DNA of 64,000 nucleotides from Burkholderiales bacterium (GTDB lineage Bacteria; Pseudomonadota; Gammaproteobacteria; Burkholderiales; Burkholderiaceae_C). Positions 42,629 through 54,310 of the stretch are shown here, one piece after another. Positions within the stretch are counted from its first letter, which is position 1. Each line of letters opens with the position of its first letter. A program made the translations under genes and the position numbers. The DNA lies in assembly GCA_016223165.1 (NCBI GenBank), contig JACRPO010000020.1, positions 62,001 through 126,000 on the forward strand. Reading direction: 5' to 3'. The notes below the pieces were generated by a model. It worked only from the letters and a program-made list of their open reading frames with translations, was not told the DNA's origin and made no database searches.

Positions 42629-43093
42629 ATGCAGTGGACCTGGGCGCGCTTCTCCGAGCTCGGCGTGGGCGATCTGCACGACGCGCTGGTGTTGCGTGCA
42701 CGCGTCTTCGTCGTCGAGCAGGCCTGCGCCTTCCAGGATCCGGATGCGCTCGACCGTGCCTGCTGGCACTTGCTGGGGCGCGACGCGGCGGGCGCGCTGG
42801 CGGGCTACCTGCGTGTCGTCGATGCCGGGGGCGGGCAAGCCGGGCAAGCAGGGATGGGCGAACCGGTGATCGGCCGCGTCGTCACCGCCCCCGAGCTGCG
42901 CGGCACCGGCGTCGGGCGCGCCCTCTTTGCCGAGGGCCTCGTGCGCTGCCGCGCCGCCTGGCCCGGGCGCGGCATCCGCCTCAATGCGCAGGCGCGCCTC
43001 GAACGTTTCTACGGCGAATTCGGCTTCCGGCGTGCCGGCGAGGACTTTCTCGAAGACGGCATCGCCCATGTACCGATGTGGAGAGCACCATGA
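42629..43093 (+). CDS. ElaA-like GNAT acetyltransferase
   Basis: 154-aa GCN5-related acyltransferase. It starts with the ElaA-type LHDALVLRARVFVVEQACAF and has the acetyl-CoA loop APELRGTGVGRALFAEGL and the C-terminal RLERFYGEFGFRRAGEDFLE. The acceptor is unknown. A Gly/Gln repeat (GGGQAGQAGMG) sits in a surface loop. The stop overlaps the next start as ATGA. Confidence 0.88.
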   Translation: MQWTWARFSELGVGDLHDALVLRARVFVVEQACAFQDPDALDRACWHLLGRDAAGALAGYLRVVDAGGGQAGQAGMGEPVIGRVVTAPELRGTGVGRALFAEGLVRCRAAWPGRGIRLNAQARLERFYGEFGFRRAGEDFLEDGIAHVPMWRAP

Positions 43094-44766
43094 ATGCAGC
43101 AGTCACCACCCACGAAGTGTTCAACCAGGCCGAGCCTCTGGCCGACGTGAACCTGTTGCGCATCAACCGCCCGCTCGCCGACGCGTTGCGCGTGCTGGCG
43201 CCGGGGCTCGAGACCGCGCGCCTGGATGCACTCGGCGCCGAGGTGGGCAGCGCGGCGATGCAGCGGCACGCCCGCCTGGCCAACGAGCACGGCCCCGTGC
43301 TGCACGCGCACGACCTCGTCGGCCGCCGCATCGACCAGGTCGAGTTCCATCCGAGCTACCACGCGCTGCTCGGCAGCGCGCTGCGCCACGGCCTGCACGG
43401 CACGCCCTGGGCGGGCGGGCCGCTGGCGCATGTCGAGCGCGCCGCCGGCTTCATGCTCTTCACCGAGGCCGAGCCCTCGGTGCTGTGCCCCGTGTCGATG
43501 ACCTACGCGGTGACGCCCGCGCTGCGCGCCAACGCCGCCCTGCAGGCCGAGTGGGGCCCGCGGCTGGCGGGGCGCGAGTACGACGAGCGTTTCGTGCCCG
43601 GCAGCCGCAAGCGCGCGGTGACGATGGGCATGGGCATGACCGAGAAGCAGGGGGGCTCGGACGTGCGTGCCAACACCACGCGTGCCACCTTCGACGGCGA
43701 GGACGGCTGGGGCCGGCGCTACCGCGTCACCGGGCACAAGTGGTTCATGTCGGCGCCGATGTGCGATGCCTTCCTCGTGCTGGCGCAGGCGCCCGGCGGG
43801 CTCTCGTGCTTCTTCCTGCCGCGCTGGCTGCCGGACGGGTGCGGAAACGGGACCGTGAACACGCTCTTCGTGCAGCGGCTGAAGCACAAGCTCGGCAACC
43901 AGGCCAACGCCAGCAGCGAGGTCGAGTTCCTGAAGGCCGCCGCCTGGCTGGTGGGCGAAGAGGGGCGCGGCGTGCCGCAGATCCTGGCCATGGGCGCGCT
44001 GACGCGGCTCGACTGTGCGCTCGGCACCGCCGGGCTCATGCGGCAGGCGTTGTCGATCGCGCTGCACCACACGGCGCAGCGGCACGCCTTCGGCAAGCCG
44101 CTGGTGGCGCAACCGCTGATGAAGAACGTGCTCGCCGACCTGGCGCTGGAGAGCGAGGCGGCGACGCTGCTCGCGCTGCGGCTGGCGCTGGCCGTCGACC
44201 GCACGGAGACGGGCGGCGCCGACGCGCATGAACAAGTGATGCGCCGGGTGCTCACGCCGGTGGCCAAGTTCTGGGTCTGCAAGCGCGGCAGCTACTTCGC
44301 GCAGGAGGCCATGGAGTGCCTGGGCGGCAACGGCTATGTCGAGGCGGCCGGCGAGGGCGTGATGGCGCGCATCTACCGCGAGATGCCGGTCAACAGCATC
44401 TGGGAGGGTGCCGGCAACATCATGGCGCTCGACCTGCAGCGGGCACTGCGCGGCGCCGACGTCGCCCCGGCGCTCGAGCACGAGTTGCGCGACGCGCGCG
44501 GCGCCCATGCCGCGCTCGACCGTGCCGCCGCGCGCGTGCTGGCGGCCATCGGCGGCGGCGTGCCGGAGGCGCAATCGCGCATCCTCGCGCGCGACACGGC
44601 GCTCGTGCTGCAGGCGGCGCTGCTGCGGCGCATCTCGCCGCCGGCGGTGTTCGAGGCCTTCTGCGCCTCGCGGCTGGCCGCCTCGAGCGATGTCTTCGGC
44701 GCGCTCGACGAGCGTGCCGACCTCGACCCCATCATCGAGCGGGCGATACCCGTGGAGCTGGCGTGA
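43090..44766 (+). CDS. AidB-like acyl-CoA dehydrogenase
   Basis: 558-aa acyl-CoA dehydrogenase of the AidB branch. The start TTHEVFNQAEPLADVNL, the flavin motif GMGMTEKQGGSDVRANTTR, and the end YREMPVNSIWEGAGNIMALD are characteristic. E. coli AidB is linked to the alkylation response and binds DNA; many homologues are simply isovaleryl-CoA dehydrogenase-like. Membership of this operon favours a metabolic role. It is coupled to the acetyltransferase gene by ATGA. Confidence 0.9.
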   Translation: MNAAVTTHEVFNQAEPLADVNLLRINRPLADALRVLAPGLETARLDALGAEVGSAAMQRHARLANEHGPVLHAHDLVGRRIDQVEFHPSYHALLGSALRHGLHGTPWAGGPLAHVERAAGFMLFTEAEPSVLCPVSMTYAVTPALRANAALQAEWGPRLAGREYDERFVPGSRKRAVTMGMGMTEKQGGSDVRANTTRATFDGEDGWGRRYRVTGHKWFMSAPMCDAFLVLAQAPGGLSCFFLPRWLPDGCGNGTVNTLFVQRLKHKLGNQANASSEVEFLKAAAWLVGEEGRGVPQILAMGALTRLDCALGTAGLMRQALSIALHHTAQRHAFGKPLVAQPLMKNVLADLALESEAATLLALRLALAVDRTETGGADAHEQVMRRVLTPVAKFWVCKRGSYFAQEAMECLGGNGYVEAAGEGVMARIYREMPVNSIWEGAGNIMALDLQRALRGADVAPALEHELRDARGAHAALDRAAARVLAAIGGGVPEAQSRILARDTALVLQAALLRRISPPAVFEAFCASRLAASSDVFGALDERADLDPIIERAIPVELA

Positions 44767-44828
44767 GCCGATCGTGCGAAGCCAGTGAGCAAAGAGCAAG
44801 AAGACAGTGAGCAATCAGTGAGCCCGAC

Positions 44829-45817
44829 GTGAGCCTCGAATCCAGCCCGCCCCTCCCGCCCGTCTTGCCCATCCTGCACCAGTTCGCCGCGTCGCCGTTC
44901 TCGGAGAAGATGCGCCTCGTCTTCGGCTTCAAGCGTTTGCGCTGGGCCGCGGTGGAGGTGCCGATCATCATGCCCAAGCCCGACGTGGTGGCGCTGACCG
45001 GGGGCTACCGCAAGACGCCGTTCCTGCAGCTGGGTGCCGACATCTATTGCGATTCGGCGCTGGCGGCCAAGGTGATCGAGCGCCTCGCGCCCACGCCGAC
45101 GCTGTATCCGGAAAGTGCGCCGTTGGCCGAGCAGGTCGCGCAGTGGGCCGACAGCACGCTCTTCTGGGCCGCCGTGGTCTGGGGGGCGCAGCCGGGGGCG
45201 ATCGCGGTGACGATGGACGGCCTGCCGCCCGAGGCGTTGAAGGCCCTTGCCGTGGACCGCGCTGCGCTCACCGCGGGCATGAAGCGCCTCTCCGTGGGCG
45301 AGGCGCGCATCCAGGTGCAGCGCCACTGCGCCGCATTCGCGCGCCAGCTCGGCGATGGCCGCCGCTTCCTCTTTGGCGCCGAGGCCTCGATCGCCGATTT
45401 CTCCGTCGCGCATGGCCTGTGGTTCATCCGCCGCGCCACGCCGGTGGCCGGCATCCTGGAGCCGTTCGTGGCCTTGAACGCCTGGCTCGACCGCATGTTG
45501 GCCTTCGGGCACGGGCAACGCGAGAGCATGACCAGCTCCGAGGCGATCGCCGTTGCCGCAAGCGCCGCCGCATCCGGGCCGCATGCGCAGGCCGCGGTGT
45601 TGGCCGGCCAGGGCTTGGAGGCCGGTATGCCCGTGACCGTGGCCGCCACCGACTACGGCACCGAGCCGGTCGCCGGCACCTTGGTGGGGCTCAGCGACGA
45701 GGAGATCGTCGTGCGCCGCAGCGACGAACGGGCCGGCACCGTGCATGTGCACTTCCCGCGCGCCGGTTTCCAGGTGCGCGAAGTCAGGGAAGCCAAGGCC
45801 CTCAAGGAGCCCGTGCA

Positions 45818-45821
<4 letters not shown>
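44829..45821 (+). CDS. Glutathione S-transferase family protein with extra C-terminal domain
   Basis: 330-aa protein. Residues about 12-90 resemble a thioredoxin-like GST N-domain (LHQFAASPFSEKMRLVFGFK; KTPFLQLGADIYCDSALAAKV), and 95-240 the helical C-domain with EASIADFSVAHGLWF. After about residue 260 there is an additional domain of 60-70 residues, probably beta-rich (GMPVTVAATDYGTEPVAGTL; VHVHFPRAGFQVREV), that ordinary GSTs lack. The start is GTG, and the 62 bp before it contain short CAGTGAGCA repeats. It ends in an ATGA overlap with the next SDR gene. The substrate is unknown. Confidence 0.85.
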
Positions 45822-48836
<3,015 letters not shown>

Positions 48837-48850
48837 CAATGCACCGCCGC

Positions 48851-48890
48851 GGCCGGCGCCCCGTGGTCCCGTGAGAAGGGGTGCCCGGCC
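48851..48890 (+). terminator. Hairpin between ligA and def
   Basis: GGCCGGCGCCCC (48851-48862) can pair with GGGGTGCCCGGCC (48878-48890), allowing one G-U pair and one bulged C, across a 15-base loop. It lies 14 bp after the ligA stop. There is no U-tract; it may terminate or stabilise the transcript. Confidence 0.4.
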
Positions 48891-48921
48891 AGGGAGCGGC
48901 GGAGCGTTGGGAGGAAAAAAG

Positions 48922-49458
48922 ATGGCCGTGCGCGAGATCCTGAAGATGGGCGACCCGCGCCTGCTGCGCGTGGCGCAGCCGGTGCGCCAGTTCGACACCC
49001 CCGAGCTGCACGCCCTGGTCGCCGACATGTTCGACACCATGGCGGCGGCGAGCGGCGCCGGCCTGGCGGCGCCGCAGGTCGGCGTCGACCTGCAGCTCGT
49101 GATCTTCGGCTTCGAGAAGAACGAGCGCTACCCGCAGGCGCCGGCCGTGCCGCCGACGGTGCTCGTCAATCCGCTCGTCACCCCGCTCGCCGACGAGATG
49201 GTCGAGGGCTGGGAGGGCTGCCTCTCGGTGCCCGGCTTGCGCGGCGTGGTGCCGCGCTACGCGCGCGTGCGCTACCGCGGCTGGGACGCGAAGGGCGGAC
49301 TGATCGAACGCGAGGTCGACGGCTTCCACGCGCGCGTCGTGCAGCACGAGTGCGACCATCTCGTCGGCCGGCTGTACCCGACGCGCATGACCGACCTGAC
49401 GAAGCTCGGCTTCACGAGCGTGCTGTTTCCGGACCTGCAGGACACGCCCGACGAGTGA
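48922..49458 (+). CDS. def: Peptide deformylase
   Basis: 178-aa metalloenzyme that removes the formyl group from nascent proteins. All three family motifs are present: [22 protein letters not shown] with the metal-ligand Cys, and [12 protein letters not shown] with the two His ligands and catalytic Glu. The GGAGG at 48910-48914 fixes the ATG. The N-terminus reads [18 protein letters not shown] as expected. Confidence 0.96.
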   Translation: MAVREILKMGDPRLLRVAQPVRQFDTPELHALVADMFDTMAAASGAGLAAPQVGVDLQLVIFGFEKNERYPQAPAVPPTVLVNPLVTPLADEMVEGWEGCLSVPGLRGVVPRYARVRYRGWDAKGGLIEREVDGFHARVVQHECDHLVGRLYPTRMTDLTKLGFTSVLFPDLQDTPDE

Positions 49459-49459
49459 G

Positions 49460-49521
49460 CCGGCAGTGAGGCGGCGGTGAGGCGGCGGTGAGCCTGCCGG
49501 GCGGCGCGACCTGTGCGCCGC
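49460..49521. terminator. Hairpins and GCGGCGGTGAG repeats between convergent def and crotonase genes
   Basis: CCGGCAG (49460-49466) pairs with CTGCCGG (49494-49500). Next to it GCGGCGC (49501-49507) pairs with GCGCCGC (49515-49521) over a 7-base loop. Two direct copies of GCGGCGGTGAG lie in the first loop. In a convergent 93-bp gap these are reasonable bidirectional termination structures, without U-tracts. Confidence 0.4.
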
Positions 49522-49551
49522 GCGACCCAGCCGCGCCCGGCCTCGCGCCTC

Positions 49552-50511
49552 TCAGCGCGGCGGCGAGGACTTCAACTGCTGCTCGAGCTCGGCGATCAGG
49601 CGTCGCGCCTCGTCGCCCTCGGGGATGGCGCGGCCGCTGTCGCGCCACTCGACGGCGCTCTTGAAGCCGTGCGCCTGCGCCTGGCGGCGGAACCACAGGC
49701 CCTCGGGGTTGTGGCGCGTGATGCCGTCGAAGAGGGTGGCGAACATCTGCGTCTGCTCCAGCCCCATCGTCAGCATGGCCTGGTTGACCACCATCTTGTG
49801 CATCGCCAGGTGCGAGCGCGGCACGCCGGCGATGCGGCGCGCGAGCGCCAGCGTCGCCTCCTCGAGCTGCGCGGCGGGCGCGGCCAGGGTCGCGAGGCCC
49901 CAATCGGCGGCCGTGCGGCCGTCGATCATGTCGCCCGTGAACATCAGCTGCTTGGCGCGCATGGGCCCGAGGCGGTAGGTCCACATCGCCGTCGTCGGGC
50001 AGCCCCAGACGCGCACCGGCGGGTAGCCGATCTTCGCGTCTTCGGCCATCACCAGCAGGTCGCAGCACATCGCGATGTCGCTGCCGCCGGCGAGCGCGAC
50101 GCCGTGCACCATCGCAATCGTCGGCTTGCGGCAACGCCACAGCGACATGAAGTCCTCGGTGTAGCGCTTCATCTCGGCGTAGTCCTCGGTCGGCTCCCAG
50201 GGCTGCTTGTCCTGCTGGCAGGGATGCTCGGCGCGGCCGGCGCCGAAGTCCTGCAGGTCGTAGCCGGCGCAGAAGGCGCGGCCGGCACCGCCGAGCACGA
50301 CGACGTGCACCTCGTCGTCGGCCTCGGCCTGCTGCACCGCGCGGCGGATCTCCGCGGGCACCTGCTGGTTGATGGCGTTGAGCCGCTCGGGCCGCTGGAG
50401 CGTGAGGCGGGCGATGCGCGGTTCGCCGGGCTGCCGTTGCAGGCTCAGGGTGGAGAAGTGCGCGGGCGAGGTCATTGGCGGGTTCATGGGCGCGATCATG
50501 GGCGCGATCAT
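49552..50511 (-). CDS. Crotonase-fold protein (enoyl-CoA hydratase/isomerase family)
   Basis: 319-aa crotonase-superfamily protein. The oxyanion-hole segments are AGRAFCAGYDLQDFGAG and HGVALAGGSDIAMCCDLLVM. The two glutamates of true enoyl-CoA hydratases are not kept: the first is Asp in GGSDIAM, and the second falls in IGYPPVRVWGCPTTAMW without an acidic residue. It may be an isomerase, hydrolase or other crotonase. The insert PWEPTEDYAEMKRYTEDFM is also atypical. The ATG at 50511 follows an AGGAG site; four in-frame ATGs (MIAPMIAPMNPPM) come from a 12-bp DNA repeat. The 173-bp divergent gap to 50685 shows nothing clear. Confidence 0.85.
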   Translation of the reverse strand: MIAPMIAPMNPPMTSPAHFSTLSLQRQPGEPRIARLTLQRPERLNAINQQVPAEIRRAVQQAEADDEVHVVVLGGAGRAFCAGYDLQDFGAGRAEHPCQQDKQPWEPTEDYAEMKRYTEDFMSLWRCRKPTIAMVHGVALAGGSDIAMCCDLLVMAEDAKIGYPPVRVWGCPTTAMWTYRLGPMRAKQLMFTGDMIDGRTAADWGLATLAAPAAQLEEATLALARRIAGVPRSHLAMHKMVVNQAMLTMGLEQTQMFATLFDGITRHNPEGLWFRRQAQAHGFKSAVEWRDSGRAIPEGDEARRLIAELEQQLKSSPPR

Positions 50512-50684
50512 CGGTGTTCTCCTTCGAGGTTCGGCATCCCGGTCCTTTCGCGGCGCGAGCATCGACCCGGCGTGGCCATGGGCATCCGCGTGGAAACACT
50601 GCTTTACACGCGCTGCCTCGCATTCCCCCCTCTTGAGGAGCGGCATCGGTCATCGTCGCATCATCGGCAGACGTTGCACCGGAC

Positions 50685-52739
50685 ATGATGGAAACACGCT
50701 CCTCGACCATTGCGCGCGCCGCCGCAGCGCGGCCCGAGTCCCGCGCGCGCGGGTTCGCAATGCTGATGCTCGGGCTCGCCGCCGGCACCGTGCTGTGGGC
50801 CTTGGGCTCGGCGGCGCGCGCCACGGAGAGCGATGTGGAGCCCGACCCCCCGGGGCGCGTCGGCCGCATCGTCGAGATGCACGGCAACGTCTCGCGCTAC
50901 GACCACGACGAAGACCGCTGGAGCGATGCCGAGCGCAACCGCCCGTTGACGACCGGCGACCGCCTCTCCACCGCCGGCGGCGCGCGCGTCGAGTTGCGCA
51001 TCGGCTCGACGGCGCTGCGCCTGGGCGGCGGCACCGAGCTCGAGATCGTGCGCCTGGACGACCAGCGGCTCGCCTTCGAACTGCACAGCGGCTCGCTCGC
51101 GCTGCGCGTGCGCACGCGCGAGCAGGCCGCCGAGATCGAGGTGACGACGCGCGAGGCGCGCCTGCTGCCGATGCGGGCCGGCCACTACCGCATCGACCGC
51201 GACAACGGCGCCACGTGGGCCGGCAGCTGGCGCGGCGACCTGCGCGTCGACGACGCGCGGCGGCTCACGGCCGGCACCGGCCAGCGCCTGGAGCTCTCGC
51301 GCGATGCGCGCACGAACGAGCTGCGGCATGTCTGGCGCGGCCTGCCCGCCGACGACTTCGCTTCCTGGGCCGTTGGCGACGACCAGCGCGACGAGCGCAC
51401 GGCGCGTTCGGACCACGTCTCGCCGGAGATGACCGGCGCCGAGGACCTCGACCGCTGGGGCGCCTGGGACCGCCACCCCGAGTACGGCAGCATCTGGTAT
51501 CCGCACGAGGTGCGCAGCGACTGGGCGCCTTACCGCTACGGCCGCTGGGTCTGGGTGCGGCCCTGGGGCTGGACCTGGGTCGACGAGGCGCCCTGGGGCT
51601 TTGCGCCGTTCCACTACGGCCGCTGGGTCTACTGGCGCAGCCGCTGGTGCTGGGCGCCGGGCGGCTACGTTCATCGGCCCGTGTACGCGCCGGCGCTCGT
51701 GGCCTGGGTGGGCGGCCCGAGCTTCAGCGTCTCGGTCAACATCGGCGGTCCGGCCATCGGCTGGGTGCCGCTGGCGCCGCGCGAGCGCTACGTGCCTTAC
51801 TACCGCGCGACACCGGTCTACATCGACCGCGTCAACACCCACCCGCGCTTCGGGCCGCCGGGCCAGCCGGGGCATCGGCCGACGGTGCCCACCGGCCCCA
51901 TCGCCTACAGCAACCAGGGCGTGCCCGGCGCGGTGACGGTGGTGCCGCGCGACGTGTTGACGCGGCGCGAGCCGGTGGCGCGGGCGGCGATCAACGTGCC
52001 CGAGGTGCAGCGCGCGCCCTTGGTGGCGGCACCACCGCCGGTGGTGGCCACGCCGCCGCGCGCCGTCTCGCGCGACCCGCGTGCCGACGACGGCCGCCCG
52101 GGGCGTGGCGGCCCTGAAGGCCGCATCGTGCCGCCGGCACCCGGCATGCGCGTCGAGACGCCACGCCGCGAGTCGGCGCCGCCGGTGGTCACGGCCCCGC
52201 CGGCGGCGACAGCGCCGCCAGCGGCGACGCCGCCCCGAGCAGTCACCGTGCCGCCGGTGGTGACGGCGCCGCGACAGGACAGCGGCGCGCCGCGCGACCG
52301 GCGCGATGGTCGAGATGGCTCCGACGGCCGCGATCGCCGCGATCGCCGCGAGCCGAGCGCCCCCCGCGATGGGCGCGATCCGCGCGAGGGGCGCGGCAGC
52401 GATGCGGCGCGGCAAGTGCCGCCGGCAGCGGCAGTCCGCCCCGTGCAGCCGCCGCAGCCTGCGCAGCCAGCCGCGCAGACGCCGGCGGCGCCGCCCGTGC
52501 CTCGCGTTCAGCCTGTACAGCCGGCACCGACGCCGCCGGTGCAGCGAGCACCCGCACCACAGCCGGCGCCGAGCGCGGCACCATCTACCCGCCCGGTGCC
52601 GCCGCCGGTCGCCGCACCGCCGGCGCAGCGCGGCCCGCAGCCGCAGCCGCAGCCGCAAGCTCAGCGCGGCGAAGACGACCGCAAGCGCACGACCCCGGCA
52701 CCACGCCACGGTGACCGCGAGCGCGAAGCTTCGCGCTGA
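50685..52739 (+). CDS. FecR/DUF6600-type exported protein with long Pro-rich tail
   Basis: 684-aa envelope protein. A signal or anchor segment (MLMLGLAAGTVLWALGSAARA) is followed by a FecR-like beta domain (about 55-215: GRIVEMHGNVSRYDHDEDRW; GDRLSTAGGARVELRIG). Then comes a Trp/Tyr-rich DUF6600 region (about 255-385: DRHPEYGSIWYPHEV; GRWVWVRPWGWTWVDEAPWG; GRWVYWRSRWCWAPGGYV). The last 270 residues are low-complexity Pro/Arg/Ala/Val, probably disordered in the periplasm. No enzymatic motif is seen. Start is the first of two tandem ATGs. Confidence 0.85.
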   Translation: MMETRSSTIARAAAARPESRARGFAMLMLGLAAGTVLWALGSAARATESDVEPDPPGRVGRIVEMHGNVSRYDHDEDRWSDAERNRPLTTGDRLSTAGGARVELRIGSTALRLGGGTELEIVRLDDQRLAFELHSGSLALRVRTREQAAEIEVTTREARLLPMRAGHYRIDRDNGATWAGSWRGDLRVDDARRLTAGTGQRLELSRDARTNELRHVWRGLPADDFASWAVGDDQRDERTARSDHVSPEMTGAEDLDRWGAWDRHPEYGSIWYPHEVRSDWAPYRYGRWVWVRPWGWTWVDEAPWGFAPFHYGRWVYWRSRWCWAPGGYVHRPVYAPALVAWVGGPSFSVSVNIGGPAIGWVPLAPRERYVPYYRATPVYIDRVNTHPRFGPPGQPGHRPTVPTGPIAYSNQGVPGAVTVVPRDVLTRREPVARAAINVPEVQRAPLVAAPPPVVATPPRAVSRDPRADDGRPGRGGPEGRIVPPAPGMRVETPRRESAPPVVTAPPAATAPPAATPPRAVTVPPVVTAPRQDSGAPRDRRDGRDGSDGRDRRDRREPSAPRDGRDPREGRGSDAARQVPPAAAVRPVQPPQPAQPAAQTPAAPPVPRVQPVQPAPTPPVQRAPAPQPAPSAAPSTRPVPPPVAAPPAQRGPQPQPQPQAQRGEDDRKRTTPAPRHGDREREASR

Positions 52740-52770
52740 ATCCGCACTGCGCGCCCTGCGGCCCGGGCCT

Positions 52771-52808
52771 GCAACCCGGGTTGCCAGGGAAACACTGCGC
52801 TAGCGCAG
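52771..52808. terminator. Two palindromes between convergent genes
   Basis: GCAACCCGGGTTGC (52771-52784) and CTGCGCTAGCGCAG (52795-52808) are perfect 14-bp palindromes in the 60-bp convergent gap. The second covers the stop codon of the esterase gene. They may work as a bidirectional terminator; no U-tracts are seen. Confidence 0.4.
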
Positions 52809-53558
52809 CAGCGGTTTCAGCGCCGGCCAGATGTTGTCGAGGATGCGCGGGTGCGCCTCGGCCTTGGGGTGGATGCGGTCGGGCTGGAACAGCGTCTCCG
52901 CCTCGGGCCCGTCGGCCACGCCGGCGAGCATGAAAGGCACGAGCGCCGCACCTTCGGCGCGCGCCACCTTCGGGAACAGCGCCATGAAGCTCTCGCCGTA
53001 GCTGCGGCCGTAGTTCGGCGGCACGGCCATGCCGGCCACCAGCACGCGCGCGCCGGCCGCCTTGCTCCGGCGCGCCATCTCCAGCAGGTTGGCCTCGGTC
53101 ATGGCGAGCGGCAGGCCGCGCAGCGCATCGTTGCCGCCGAGCTCGAGCACCACCACCTGCGGCCTGTGCTCGCGCAGCAGCGCCGGCAGGCGAGAGCGCC
53201 CACCCGAGGTGGTGTCGCCGCTGATGCTGGCGTTCACGACCTTGAAATCGACACGCTCCTGCGCGAGGCGCTTCTGCAGCAGGGCCACCCAGCCCTGGCC
53301 GCGCGCGAGGCCGTACTCGGCCGAGAGGCTGTCACCCACGACGAGCAGCGTCTTGCCGGCCGCCGTGCGCGGCACCGCCGCGGAAGCCGGCGGCGTTGCC
53401 CCCTGGGCGCGGGCGGGCGTGCCAGCCGCGAGCCAGAGCGCCGGCGCAAGCAGGCTACAGTGCAGCGCCGCTGCCGCCGCCGCCGTGTGCAGCCAGCGCC
53501 GCCTTGCGGCAGAAGAACAAACGATGCCAGCCCTCTCCGAAGTCCGCGAACCCATCAT
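52800..53558 (-). CDS. tesA: SGNH-family arylesterase / TesA-like lysophospholipase
   Basis: SGNH hydrolase exported by a signal peptide (LHCSLLAPALWLAAGTPARAQ). Block I is LLVVGDSLSAEYGLARGQGW with the nucleophile Ser. Block II Gly is in SISGDTTSGG, block III is ELGGNDALRG, and block V Asp-x-x-His is in DRIHPKAEAHP. E. coli TesA hydrolyses acyl thioesters and lysophospholipids in the periplasm. It is divergent from ybbA, as in E. coli. No start codon lies in the gap between the genes: the nearest ATGs are at 53555/53558, inside the ybbA coding region, so the 5' ends overlap by about 35 bp. Start therefore uncertain. Confidence 0.88.
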   Translation of the reverse strand: MMGSRTSERAGIVCSSAARRRWLHTAAAAAALHCSLLAPALWLAAGTPARAQGATPPASAAVPRTAAGKTLLVVGDSLSAEYGLARGQGWVALLQKRLAQERVDFKVVNASISGDTTSGGRSRLPALLREHRPQVVVLELGGNDALRGLPLAMTEANLLEMARRSKAAGARVLVAGMAVPPNYGRSYGESFMALFPKVARAEGAALVPFMLAGVADGPEAETLFQPDRIHPKAEAHPRILDNIWPALKPLLR

Positions 53559-54273
53559 CGCCGTGCGTGCGGTCACCAAGCAGGTGGCCGACGCCACCGG
53601 GACGCTGACCATTCTCCACGAGATCGACTTCGAGCTCGCGCCGCGCGAGAGCGTGGCCATCGTCGGCGCCTCGGGCTCGGGCAAGAGCACGCTGCTGTCG
53701 ATCATCGCCGGGCTCGACGTGCCCAGCCGCGGCACCGTCTTCCTCGCCGGGCAGGACCTCTTCCGGCTCGACGAGGATGCGCGCGCCGAGCTGCGTGCGC
53801 GCAATGTCGGCTTCGTCTTCCAGAGCTTCCAGCTGCTGGGCAACCTGACGGCGATCGAGAACGTGATGCTGCCGCTGGAGCTGATGGGCCGGCGCGACGC
53901 GCGCGCCGCCGCCGCCGAGATGCTCGGCCGCGTCGGCCTCGCCGAGCGGCTCGCGCACTACCCGAAGGTGCTCTCGGGCGGCGAGCAGCAGCGCGTGGCG
54001 CTGGCGCGCGCCTTCGTCGTGCATCCGCAGGTGCTGCTGGCCGACGAGCCGACCGGCAGCCTCGACTACGCCACCGGCGAGCGCGTGATGGAGCTGATGT
54101 TCGAGATGAACCGCGAGCTCGGCACGACCCTCGTGCTCGTCACGCACGACCGCGGCATCGCCACGCGTTGCGACCGGCAGCTGCGTATCGAGGCCGGGCG
54201 CATCGCCGGAGATACGGCGCGCGCGAAGGACGCCGGTGCGGCTTCTGCCGCGGCCGTCACGCCGGGCGCCTGA
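53524..54273 (+). CDS. ybbA: ABC transporter ATP-binding protein (YbbA/LolD-like)
   Basis: 249-aa ATPase of the MacB/LolD class. Walker A is GASGSGKST, the Q-loop is [20 protein letters not shown], the signature [15 protein letters not shown], Walker [12 protein letters not shown] and the switch VTHDRGIA. Its divergent position to tesA matches the E. coli tesA-ybbA arrangement. The usual permease partner (YbbP) does not follow: the next gene is an opposite-strand hydrolase 37 bp away. It therefore looks orphaned here, or pairs with a permease encoded elsewhere. Confidence 0.9.
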   Translation: MPALSEVREPIIAVRAVTKQVADATGTLTILHEIDFELAPRESVAIVGASGSGKSTLLSIIAGLDVPSRGTVFLAGQDLFRLDEDARAELRARNVGFVFQSFQLLGNLTAIENVMLPLELMGRRDARAAAAEMLGRVGLAERLAHYPKVLSGGEQQRVALARAFVVHPQVLLADEPTGSLDYATGERVMELMFEMNRELGTTLVLVTHDRGIATRCDRQLRIEAGRIAGDTARAKDAGAASAAAVTPGA

Positions 54274-54310
54274 ACGGCATGGGCCGCACTGGCCCTGCAC
54301 TGCCCCAGCA

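Noticed and set aside
43090-44766. A DNA alkylation response function for the AidB-like gene
   Set aside because: No Ada, AlkB or AlkA gene is near and the gene is embedded in an acyl-CoA operon, so a metabolic dehydrogenase is the safer reading.
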